Of a stretch of 6,083 nucleotides of DNA, positions 1-5,040 are shown in pieces. This stretch comes from Lentimicrobiaceae bacterium (GTDB lineage: Bacteria; Bacteroidota; Bacteroidia; Bacteroidales; JALOCA01). The DNA lies in assembly GCA_023227965.1 (NCBI GenBank), contig JALOCA010000069.1:1-6083 (forward strand), in the 5' to 3' direction. How positions within the stretch are numbered: the first letter of the stretch is position 1; each line of letters opens with the position of its first letter. The position numbers and the translations under genes were made by a program. The notes beneath the pieces are model-generated. The model was not told the DNA's origin, did not search any database, and worked only from the letters and a program-made list of their open reading frames with translations.

Positions 1-179
1 ACGTGAGAGAACAATGGATAAGTATTCGTCGTTGTTCTGAACCGGAAGAAAAAACCAGAAATATTTATGACGCATTGAACTACAAATATGCACCCTTCCT
101 CCGAAAAAAATCTGTAGTGCCCAAGCCACCTCCTCAAAAAAATCAATCCCTTGATAACATCCATTTTATTCCCGGATAA
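1..179 (+). CDS. C-terminal end of an unidentified protein (partial, 5' end outside window)
   Basis: An open frame runs from the window edge (first complete codon at 3) to TAA at 177-179, giving about 58 residues. The tail is basic: it contains ALNYKYAPFLRKKSVVPK, then a Pro/Gln-rich stretch (PKPPPQKNQ), and ends in HFIPG. No catalytic motif, membrane segment or signal peptide is visible. The other two forward frames hit stops within the first 40 bases, which supports this frame. I do not recognise the family. The spacing of an Arg-Cys pair, a Tyr-x-Ala-Leu and a Pro-Phe faintly recalls the C-termini of IS110-type transposases, but this is a pattern impression only. The gene converges on the LuxR-type regulator, with a 135-bp noncoding gap between them. 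Confidence is moderate that it is coding and very low for any function. Confidence 0.5.
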   Translation, partial: VREQWISIRRCSEPEEKTRNIYDALNYKYAPFLRKKSVVPKPPPQKNQSLDNIHFIPG

Positions 180-234
180 CTGCAAAAAGGGTTAAGAAAA
201 TCAGGGAAAATCTGAAAACTACCTAAAACTGGCG

Positions 235-252
235 TTTCCGGAGTCCCGGAAA
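235..252. terminator. Perfect 7-bp hairpin in the convergent gap (possible terminator)
   Basis: TTTCCGG (235-241) and CCGGAAA (246-252) are perfect inverted arms around a 4-base AGTC loop. The structure lies between the 3' ends of two convergent genes, where a bidirectional terminator is expected. No clear T-run follows on either strand, so Rho-independent termination is only a guess. The rest of 180-314 is A/T-rich and shows no other feature. Confidence 0.3.
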
Positions 253-314
253 GTATAAACCAGGACTTTAGCTTATTTTCAAATGCTTGTGAATAAAATT
301 AGGGGTGTTTTAAC

Positions 315-1106
315 TTAAATTTTTGAAATTAATCCTATCCGGTGAGCATAATTTATTGCTTCAAAAGTATTGCTCACATTTAGCTTTTCAATAATCCGCT
401 GCCGGTGGGTATTCACCGTATTTACGCTAATGAAGAGTTTATCGGCAATTTGCTTACTGATTAATCCCTGCGAAATCAGTTGAAGTATTTCTTTTTCACG
501 GGAAGTAAGGTCGGGTTTGGGAAGTGGTATTTCTGTTTCGGGCGGAAAATAAAAAATCTCTCCCGTCCGGATGTTCATTACCCGGCAACGCGCGGGAGTA
601 AGGATATCGCTGTCCGGCGAAATATCAATGATGGATAAACCCAGCCATACTCTGCCTTTTTTGTCAAGTTCCAGTGCAAAGGTTTGCTCTATTACCCGCA
701 GATATTCTCCGTCGTTTTTCATTACCCGGTAATCGGAAATAAATTTATAGTCTTTCCTGTTTTCAGGATTGATTTGGAAAGAAAGCTTTAAAAAATAATT
801 TCCGGCTTCCATGATTGTTTCCAAATCAAACGGATGAGTGCGCTCATTAAAATAAGCATTGCCTTCTTCCGCTGATGCTTTTTCAATATCCCACCCGAGA
901 ACAGTGCCAAACGAAGAGGACAGAAAAATATGCTTCTGTTTGTAAAGATCATAAACCGAGATGGAACTTCCCTTGATTACATCCAGTTGTTTTAGCAAAG
1001 GCAAATGATAGTCCAGCAATGAATAATCCAGATCTGCTTCATCGTATTGCTGAAGATTCAGGATGGTAAGATATTCTTCGAATAATTTACGGATACGTTC
1101 GGTCAT
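315..1106 (-). CDS. PAS-like sensor / LuxR-type HTH transcriptional regulator
   Basis: A 263-residue cytoplasmic DNA-binding regulator. Residues ~198-263 form a GerE/LuxR-type helix-turn-helix, beginning LTSREKEILQLISQGL and containing KQIADKLFISVNTVNTHRQ; the recognition helix lies around 228-242. Residues ~40-165 look like a PAS fold: SISVYDLYKQKHIFLS, then FGTVLGWD, a DYRVMKNDGEYLRVIEQ strand pair and a closing GLSIIDIS strand. This matches the PAS_3-like plus LuxR layout common in Bacteroidetes. There is no receiver domain with a phosphorylatable Asp and no membrane segment, so the signal is probably a cytosolic ligand or protein contact bound by the PAS domain (inference). The start is an ATG preceded by an A/T-rich leader without a Shine-Dalgarno, and the stop is TAA. 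The gene is divergent from the TonB-dependent receptor, which makes that receptor its likeliest target, with autoregulation possible through the palindrome just upstream of its start. The signal is unknown. Confidence 0.88.
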   Translation of the reverse strand: MTERIRKLFEEYLTILNLQQYDEADLDYSLLDYHLPLLKQLDVIKGSSISVYDLYKQKHIFLSSSFGTVLGWDIEKASAEEGNAYFNERTHPFDLETIMEAGNYFLKLSFQINPENRKDYKFISDYRVMKNDGEYLRVIEQTFALELDKKGRVWLGLSIIDISPDSDILTPARCRVMNIRTGEIFYFPPETEIPLPKPDLTSREKEILQLISQGLISKQIADKLFISVNTVNTHRQRIIEKLNVSNTFEAINYAHRIGLISKI

Positions 1107-1112
1107 AAAAAT

Positions 1113-1128
1113 TACTGATTAATCAGTA
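1113..1128. promoter_or_regulatory. Perfect 16-bp palindrome in the divergent intergenic region (candidate operator)
   Basis: TACTGATTAATCAGTA is fully self-complementary over 16 bases, with no spacer. It begins 6 bases upstream of the regulator's ATG, inside the 81-bp gap between the LuxR-type gene and the receptor gene. An uninterrupted two-fold symmetric site here is what a dimeric regulator would bind. It would sit in the 5' leader of the regulator transcript and just upstream of the receptor's putative promoter. It does not fit the Fur 7-1-7 pattern or the FNR pattern TTGATnnnnATCAA. Binding by the adjacent LuxR-type protein is inference. Confidence 0.5.
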
Positions 1129-1159
1129 TTGCAGGCTTCGCTTTGCCGATACAATTTTG
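1128..1159 (+). promoter_or_regulatory. Weak candidate promoter for the TonB-dependent receptor
   Basis: ATTG at 1128-1131 could serve as a -33 element and CAATTTTG at 1152-1159 as a -7 element, separated by 20 bases. The Bacteroidetes consensus is TTTG and TAnnTTTG, so each box has one mismatch. Transcription would begin near 1165, leaving a leader of about 22 bases. An alternative pair is ACTG (1114-1117) with TCGCTTTG (1138-1145), also with a 20-base spacer and the same level of mismatch. In either case the palindrome at 1113-1128 overlaps or abuts the -33 region. Confidence 0.22.
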
Positions 1160-1162
1160 CAT

Positions 1163-1170
1163 CAAAATTA
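1163..1170 (-). promoter_or_regulatory. Candidate -7 box for the LuxR-type regulator
   Basis: Read on the minus strand this is TAATTTTG, a full match to the Bacteroidetes -7 consensus TAnnTTTG. The expected -33 position, about 19-20 bases further upstream, holds only TTTC (1190-1193), so that half is weak. The transcript would start near 1157 and have a leader of about 50 bases that includes the 16-bp palindrome. The box overlaps the receptor's own leader region, so the two promoters would be back to back and could interfere. Confidence 0.35.
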
Positions 1171-1187
1171 ACCAAATAAACCAAACA
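1170..1187 (+). repeat. Two imperfect 9-bp tandem units in the receptor leader
   Basis: AACCAAATA (1170-1178) is followed directly by AACCAAACA (1179-1187), differing at one base and ending at the receptor ATG. The stretch is A-rich and has no Shine-Dalgarno, as expected for Bacteroidetes, where unstructured A-rich leaders favour initiation. It may simply be such a leader rather than a protein-binding repeat. Confidence 0.4.
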
Positions 1188-3557
1188 ATGAAATTAAACA
1201 ACAGAGGAAATGAACTAATCATCATTCTTACAAGCTTTTTATTACTATTATTTGCGACTTGCCTGCAGGCGCAAACCATCACACAAACTGTAAAAGGAAC
1301 CATTATTGACCAGGCAAACGAACTTCCGCTACCCGGAGCTACCGTTGTTATTTTGCATACCGAGCCTTTGCTGGGCGCTGCCAGCGATGCCAACGGAAAT
1401 TTCAGAATAGAAAAGGTGCCGGTTGGACGTTACAACATAAAAGTTTCGTATTTAGGCTACGAACCTTATATGATGAAAGAAATAATGATAAGCTCTGGTA
1501 AGGAAACGGTATTGAATATACGCCTGAAAGAATCTCTTTCAGAATTAAAGACGGTAGAAATAAAAGCCAATACTAATAAGGAACAAGCTATTAATACTAT
1601 GGCTACGCTCAGTGCCCGCCAGTTGAGTGTGGAAGAAGCTGCCCGCTACGCCGGCGGGTTCGACGATCCGGCACGCCTTGCCTCTTCTTTTGCAGGAGTT
1701 ACCGGCAGCTTGGGCAACAACGGCATCATTGTCCGGGGAAATACACCACGTGGATTGCTTTGGGAAATGGAAGGTGTGGAAATTTCCAATCCCAGCCATT
1801 TTGCCGATGTCATCGCTTTTGGAGCAGGTGGAATCACCGCTCTCAGCAGCCAGATGCTTGCCAACTCCGACTTTTACACCGGCGCATTTCCCGCCGAATA
1901 CGGCAATGCTCTTTCCGGGGTATTCGACATCAAACTCCGTAACGGGAACAACGAAAAACGCGAAAATACTATCCAGTTAGGTGTGATTGGCACAGACATC
2001 TCTTCGGAAGGTCCCTTCGTAAAAGGCGGAAAATCATCGTATCTTTTCAACTATCGTTATTCCACTTATTCGCTGATTGCTTCCATACTACCTGACGATG
2101 CCGGAGGAAACAAATATCAGGATCTTTCGTTCAAGATGAACTTTCCAACCCAAAAAGCCGGAACTTTCTCCCTGTGGGGACTGGGTTCCTTTGACCAAAC
2201 CAAAGTAAAAGCCGAAACCAATCCGCTGAAATGGAAATACGATCAGGATATGGAAAAGGTTAACAGCAACCAGGGAATGGGTGCACTGGGTTTCAGCAAT
2301 AAATTGATCATAGGAAAAAGTTCTCTGCTATCTTCCACCTTGGCAGTATCCGGCAATGGACTGGGATGTGATGTAAAACGTATCAATTCTTCCTTCGGAT
2401 ACAACCCCAAGGAAAATCTGAAAAACAATACCTGGAAATATACTTTTTCTACCAGTTACAACCATAAATTCAGCGCAAAGCATACCAATAAAACAGGCAT
2501 AACAATAGAAAATCTGAATTACGACATTGATATCAAGCATTCCGATCCCGTAGGAACTCCTATGGTGGAAACCGTAAACGAACAGGGCAACAGCTTCCTT
2601 TTGCAGGCTTTTTCCCAATCCAAATTCGATATCACACGTAATCTTACCCTGAATGCCGGAGTACATGCTCAATATTTTGTCCTCAACGACCACTACTCCG
2701 TGGAACCCCGTATCGGGATGAAATGGCAGGTTGCCCCCGGACATTCGTTTAGTATCGGATACGGAAACCACAGCCGCCTCGAGATGCTTGGCATTTATCT
2801 TGCCCGTACTTACCATTCCGGTAGTTATAGCCAACCCAATAAAAAACTCGACTTTACCAAAGCCAATCATTTTGTATTGGGATACGATTGCAGCTTAGGC
2901 GAATTTACCCATCTGAAAATAGAACCTTACTACCAGATGCTTTACAACATACCGGTAATACCCGACAGTTCATTTTCGCTGATCAACGTGGATAAGAACT
3001 GGTTTATCAACGATTCGCTGGTAAGCAAAGGAAAAGGAACCAACATAGGCGTAGATATCACCCTGGAACGTTACCTGAACAATGGTTTTTATTACCTGCT
3101 TACGGCTTCCGTTTTCGATTCAAAATACAAAGGCGGCGACGGCAAGGAATACAATACCCGTTACAACAAAAACTTTGTGATCAACCTGCTGGCAGGCAAG
3201 GAATGGAGAACAGGCAGGAAGAACAACAACATCTTCGGACTGAACGGAAAAGTTACCTACATGGGCGGCGACCACATCAGTCCGGTAAATGTTCAGGCTT
3301 CTCTGGAAGAAAAAGATGTAGTATACGACGAATACCATGCCTTTTTGAACCGGAAACCGGATGTGCTATACGTAAGCACCACCATTTCGTACCGGATCAA
3401 CAAAGCACACCATGCAAGCATCTGGTCGCTGCAACTGCTGAATGCTACCGGCACTAAGGAATTTAACGGCTACAGATATAATTACATTGCCAATGCGGTA
3501 GAAAAAGAACAGGAAGCCATCATAGTGCCAAATATCAGCTATAAAATTGAGTTTTAA
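1188..3557 (+). CDS. TonB-dependent outer-membrane receptor with N-terminal carboxypeptidase-like domain
   Basis: A 789-residue outer-membrane importer driven by TonB-ExbBD. The ATG at 1188 is preferred over an in-frame TTG 45 bases upstream because it places a classical signal peptide at the N-terminus: a hydrophobic core (LIIILTSFLLLLFATC) ending LQA, with cleavage near residue 28. Residues ~34-115 are a CarboxypepD_reg-like beta-sandwich (VKGTIIDQANELPLPGATV, then SDANGNFRIEKVPVGRYNI and SYLGYEP). A TonB-box-like ELKTVEIKA follows at ~119-127, then a plug at ~128-255 (IIVRGNTPRGLLWEMEGVEI; AEYGNALSGVFDIKLRNG). The rest is an Asn/Tyr-rich beta-barrel ending in a terminal Phe (SYKIEF), typical of BamA-inserted barrels. 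No SusD-like partner lies downstream, so it is not a standard SusCD glycan pair. It is divergent from the LuxR-type regulator. Cargo is unknown; the nearby feo genes make a metal or chelate possible but are weak evidence. Confidence 0.92.
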   Translation: MKLNNRGNELIIILTSFLLLLFATCLQAQTITQTVKGTIIDQANELPLPGATVVILHTEPLLGAASDANGNFRIEKVPVGRYNIKVSYLGYEPYMMKEIMISSGKETVLNIRLKESLSELKTVEIKANTNKEQAINTMATLSARQLSVEEAARYAGGFDDPARLASSFAGVTGSLGNNGIIVRGNTPRGLLWEMEGVEISNPSHFADVIAFGAGGITALSSQMLANSDFYTGAFPAEYGNALSGVFDIKLRNGNNEKRENTIQLGVIGTDISSEGPFVKGGKSSYLFNYRYSTYSLIASILPDDAGGNKYQDLSFKMNFPTQKAGTFSLWGLGSFDQTKVKAETNPLKWKYDQDMEKVNSNQGMGALGFSNKLIIGKSSLLSSTLAVSGNGLGCDVKRINSSFGYNPKENLKNNTWKYTFSTSYNHKFSAKHTNKTGITIENLNYDIDIKHSDPVGTPMVETVNEQGNSFLLQAFSQSKFDITRNLTLNAGVHAQYFVLNDHYSVEPRIGMKWQVAPGHSFSIGYGNHSRLEMLGIYLARTYHSGSYSQPNKKLDFTKANHFVLGYDCSLGEFTHLKIEPYYQMLYNIPVIPDSSFSLINVDKNWFINDSLVSKGKGTNIGVDITLERYLNNGFYYLLTASVFDSKYKGGDGKEYNTRYNKNFVINLLAGKEWRTGRKNNNIFGLNGKVTYMGGDHISPVNVQASLEEKDVVYDEYHAFLNRKPDVLYVSTTISYRINKAHHASIWSLQLLNATGTKEFNGYRYNYIANAVEKEQEAIIVPNISYKIEF

Positions 3558-3565
3558 AATCAGGT

Positions 3566-3611
3566 CAGGGATGATTAAAACCCTGGAGATTTAGCAAACC
3601 TTCGGGGGTTT
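3566..3611. terminator. Terminator-like hairpins after the receptor gene
   Basis: Two short inverted repeats follow the receptor stop. CAGGG (3566-3570) pairs with CCCTG (3581-3585) across a 10-base loop. AAACC (3596-3600) pairs with GGTTT (3607-3611) across TTCGGG, with one more T-G wobble possible. Neither is followed directly by a good T-run; the nearest on the plus strand is at 3636-3641. The gap 3558-3714 separates convergent genes, so termination from one or both sides is expected here. No coding potential is seen in the gap. Confidence 0.3.
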
Positions 3612-3712
3612 ATGTTCTGAAATGCTTTTCTGAGTTCTTTTTTGTCAAATACAATACCCAGATTATTAACCTTTTCCTGAAAAAATAAGAGAAGAGAGTG
3701 TTTTTTACCAAT

Positions 3713-3729
3713 AGCTAACAGCTAACAGC
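3713..3729. repeat. Tandem 7-bp repeat spanning the stop codon of the Hpt gene
   Basis: AGCTAAC occurs twice in tandem (3713-3719 and 3720-3726), followed by a partial third unit AGC. The repeat encodes the last residues (AVSC) and the TAG stop of the Hpt protein on the minus strand. Removing one 7-base unit would shift the frame but still reach a TAA within two codons (AVSYW then stop), so unit gain or loss would alter only the extreme C-terminus. Confidence 0.6.
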
Positions 3730-4089
3730 CAATTCTTTCTTCAATTCTCCCAGATCATCAAGAAACTTGGTCAGGCTTGCCTTCAATTCTTCCAATTTAC
3801 CTACAAAAACTTCGTGTGGCACGCCGGTACCGGCGTCATTAACTTTATCAATGGCAAGAAATTCGAGTTCTTTTGCCTGCTCCTGTAAGGTTTTTGCACA
3901 AAAATTCGATATCACACCTTTCAGGCTGTGGGCAGCAAATTTCAATGTAGGATAATCTTTTGTTTCGATACTGTGTTGCAAAATTTCGAGCCGACTGGGG
4001 TATTCCTCGAAAAAAAGGTCAATAATTTCAATAAGCACAGAAGTGTCGAACATTCTGAAGCTATTTTTAAAAGCGTCCCTATCAATCAT
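3715..4089 (-). CDS. Stand-alone Hpt (histidine phosphotransfer) domain protein
   Basis: A 124-residue soluble protein that is essentially a single Hpt domain. These domains relay a phosphoryl group between receiver domains in multistep His-Asp phosphorelays. The diagnostic motif AAHSLKG places the phospho-accepting histidine at residue 54, with the usual Ser-Leu-Lys-Gly after it. Upstream helices (MFDTSVLIEIIDLFFEEYPS and the ILQHSIETKDYPTLK segment) and downstream helices (KTLQEQAKELEFLA; KLEELKASLTKFLDDL) match the four-helix Hpt bundle. No kinase or receiver domain is fused to it or encoded nearby, so its partners are elsewhere. Start ATG at 4089; an AGGGA lies about 14 bases upstream, rather far for a Shine-Dalgarno. 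The gene follows the feo block on the same strand with a 63-bp gap that contains a -7 box and a hairpin, so it is probably transcribed separately, although readthrough is possible. Confidence 0.88.
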   Translation of the reverse strand: MIDRDAFKNSFRMFDTSVLIEIIDLFFEEYPSRLEILQHSIETKDYPTLKFAAHSLKGVISNFCAKTLQEQAKELEFLAIDKVNDAGTGVPHEVFVGKLEELKASLTKFLDDLGELKKELAVSC

Positions 4090-4107
4090 AGCTGTAAATT
4101 ATTCCCT

Positions 4108-4127
4108 AAAACCTGTCTAAAGGTTTT
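4108..4127. terminator. 7-bp hairpin between the feo block and the Hpt gene
   Basis: AAAACCT (4108-4114) and AGGTTTT (4121-4127) pair perfectly around a GTCTAA loop. On the minus strand the second arm ends in TTTT and then continues AGGG, so this could be a weak terminator for the feo transcript or a structure in the Hpt leader. The stem is short and A/T-rich, so stability is modest. It lies just downstream of the putative Hpt -7 box in the direction of transcription. Confidence 0.3.
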
Positions 4128-4140
4128 TATTATTGAATGG

Positions 4141-4148
4141 CAAAACTA
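4141..4148 (-). promoter_or_regulatory. Candidate -7 box for the Hpt gene
   Basis: On the minus strand these bases read TAGTTTTG, a full match to TAnnTTTG. They lie just past the stop codon of the Cys-rich gene. No good TTTG -33 element is seen at the usual spacing; the closest is CTTG at 4165-4168, with a spacer of about 16 bases. Transcription would begin near 4136 and give a leader of roughly 45 bases. Confidence 0.33.
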
Positions 4149-4152
4149 AGCA

Positions 4153-4350
4153 TTATTTTTTCTTCAAGCGATTATTTTTTACATTCTTTGCCTCAATTTC
4201 CTTTTTCAAATCGTATAAACTACATCCGTTACAGTCGCCTGCACAGCCATCGCAGCCTTTCAGAGGGTTGGTAACTTTTTTATACAAACGTATGCCTGCT
4301 ATGGCAAAAGCCCCGGCAATAATAACTATGGCAATAACGGTCTGCAGCAT
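4153..4350 (-). CDS. FeoB-associated Cys-rich small membrane protein
   Basis: A 65-residue protein with one N-terminal transmembrane helix (residues ~4-20, TVIAIVIIAGAFAIAGI), a short basic linker, a four-cysteine cluster and a Lys-rich tail (VKNNRLKKK). The cysteines at 33, 36, 40 and 43 form CDGCAGDCNGC, a CxxCxxxCxxC pattern. This architecture is that of the FeoB-associated Cys-rich membrane protein family encoded beside feoB in many anaerobes. Its role is not firmly established; iron binding or stabilisation of the FeoB complex is usually proposed. The ATG overlaps the stop of the upstream protease by one base (TAATG on the minus strand), which points to translational coupling. With the positive-inside rule, the basic Cys-bearing tail should face the cytoplasm. 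Its presence supports the feo assignment of the whole block. Confidence 0.87.
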   Translation of the reverse strand: MLQTVIAIVIIAGAFAIAGIRLYKKVTNPLKGCDGCAGDCNGCSLYDLKKEIEAKNVKNNRLKKK

Positions 4351-5036
4351 TATTTTTGAATAAACAGGTTAAGATTGAAAAACAGCGAAACGCTCAGATA
4401 TACCGTGTACGATGCAAAAGCCATAAACAGCAAAGCCCAAACAAAGGCAGGTATGCCGGTAAATTTTTTTAGGTTTTTTGCATCACCGGCTTTCTTAGGC
4501 GTATGCAGACTTATCAGCAGCAGATGTACCGCCGACAGCAACGAATCCACCATTACTATCATGGCAATGAATACCGGGAAGGCAAACAGCAGAAACTCCT
4601 GCTGAAAATACAATACGCTTCCGGTTACAAGCAAAAAAGTGATAAGCCAGAATATGCCGTAGCGGTTGCGTACAAAAAAAAACAGGTTAATAAAGGCTAA
4701 TCCTGCTACTACGTAAAGCACCACCACTTCCCAGCCCGAATGTATCAGGTAGAAAAACAGCAAGCCCATAGCCGACGAAAAGGGATAGCCTGCCAATGAC
4801 ACCAGTATGCTTCCCAACCTGCCCGATGATTTGGTGAGCGCGTTGCCCTCGGTATTGCTAAAGTATTCAACCCTCAGTACGCTTCCGCTGCTAAAAAGTG
4901 CCATTAGTGCATGCCCCGTTTCGTGTATCATGGTGTTCACCACACGGAAATATATCCCAACTATAGGAACGCGGGTAAGAATAAGCGAAATGACGAGCAA
5001 AATGTAGAAGACGGTATCTCTATTGACGTTTTGCAT
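4350..5036 (-). CDS. Integral-membrane M50-type (site-2 protease-like) zinc metallopeptidase
   Basis: A 228-residue polytopic inner-membrane protein. The ATG at 5036, 4 bases after the feoB stop, is preferred over an in-frame TTG at 5072 that would overlap feoB. A membrane segment (residues ~9-30, FYILLVISLILTRVP) precedes the zinc-binding, catalytic HETGH at 38-42 (MIHETGHALMALF). An LVSLAGYPFSSAMGLLF helix and several more hydrophobic segments follow. Asp164 (MVDSLLSAVHLL) and Asp185 (GDAKNLKKFTGIP) are candidates for a third zinc ligand; the GDAxxL..xTGIPAxVW stretch resembles the SDAxxLAxxTxxPxxxW region of the M50B-like family. M50 enzymes cut substrates within the membrane, often to release regulators, but the substrate here is unknown. 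Position between feoB and the Cys-rich gene, with a 4-nt gap on one side and a 1-nt overlap on the other, indicates co-expression with iron uptake. M50 identity is well supported; an iron-linked role is inference. Confidence 0.82.
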   Translation of the reverse strand: MQNVNRDTVFYILLVISLILTRVPIVGIYFRVVNTMIHETGHALMALFSSGSVLRVEYFSNTEGNALTKSSGRLGSILVSLAGYPFSSAMGLLFFYLIHSGWEVVVLYVVAGLAFINLFFFVRNRYGIFWLITFLLVTGSVLYFQQEFLLFAFPVFIAMIVMVDSLLSAVHLLLISLHTPKKAGDAKNLKKFTGIPAFVWALLFMAFASYTVYLSVSLFFNLNLFIQK

Positions 5037-5040
5037 GGTA

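Noticed and set aside
1113..1128. Palindrome as a Fur box or FNR site
   Set aside because: The half-sites and spacing (TGAT directly abutting ATCA) do not match GATAATnATTATC or TTGATnnnnATCAA.
1143..1187. TTG start giving a 15-residue N-terminal extension of the receptor
   Set aside because: The extension would precede the signal peptide with a polar segment. The ATG at 1188 gives a normal signal peptide and leaves room for promoter elements.
1112..1393. 93-residue minus-strand frame with a hydrophobic stretch overlapping the divergent gap
   Set aside because: It is the antisense of the receptor signal peptide and beta-sandwich. The hydrophobic run is a by-product of the opposite-strand A/T-rich leader sequence.
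2328..2870. 180-residue open frame on the minus strand inside the receptor gene
   Set aside because: It is fully antisense to a strongly supported TonB-dependent receptor, has no recognisable domain, and lacks a promoter or leader.
1188..3557. SusC-type glycan importer
   Set aside because: There is no SusD-like gene next door, and the protein at 789 residues is shorter than typical SusC proteins of about 1000 residues.
3558..3714. A small gene or RNA in the convergent gap
   Set aside because: There are no usable open frames and only two short hairpins, which are better explained as terminator structures.
4133..4363. Plus-strand 76-residue frame opposite the Cys-rich protein
   Set aside because: It is antisense to a family-recognised gene and has no motif of its own.
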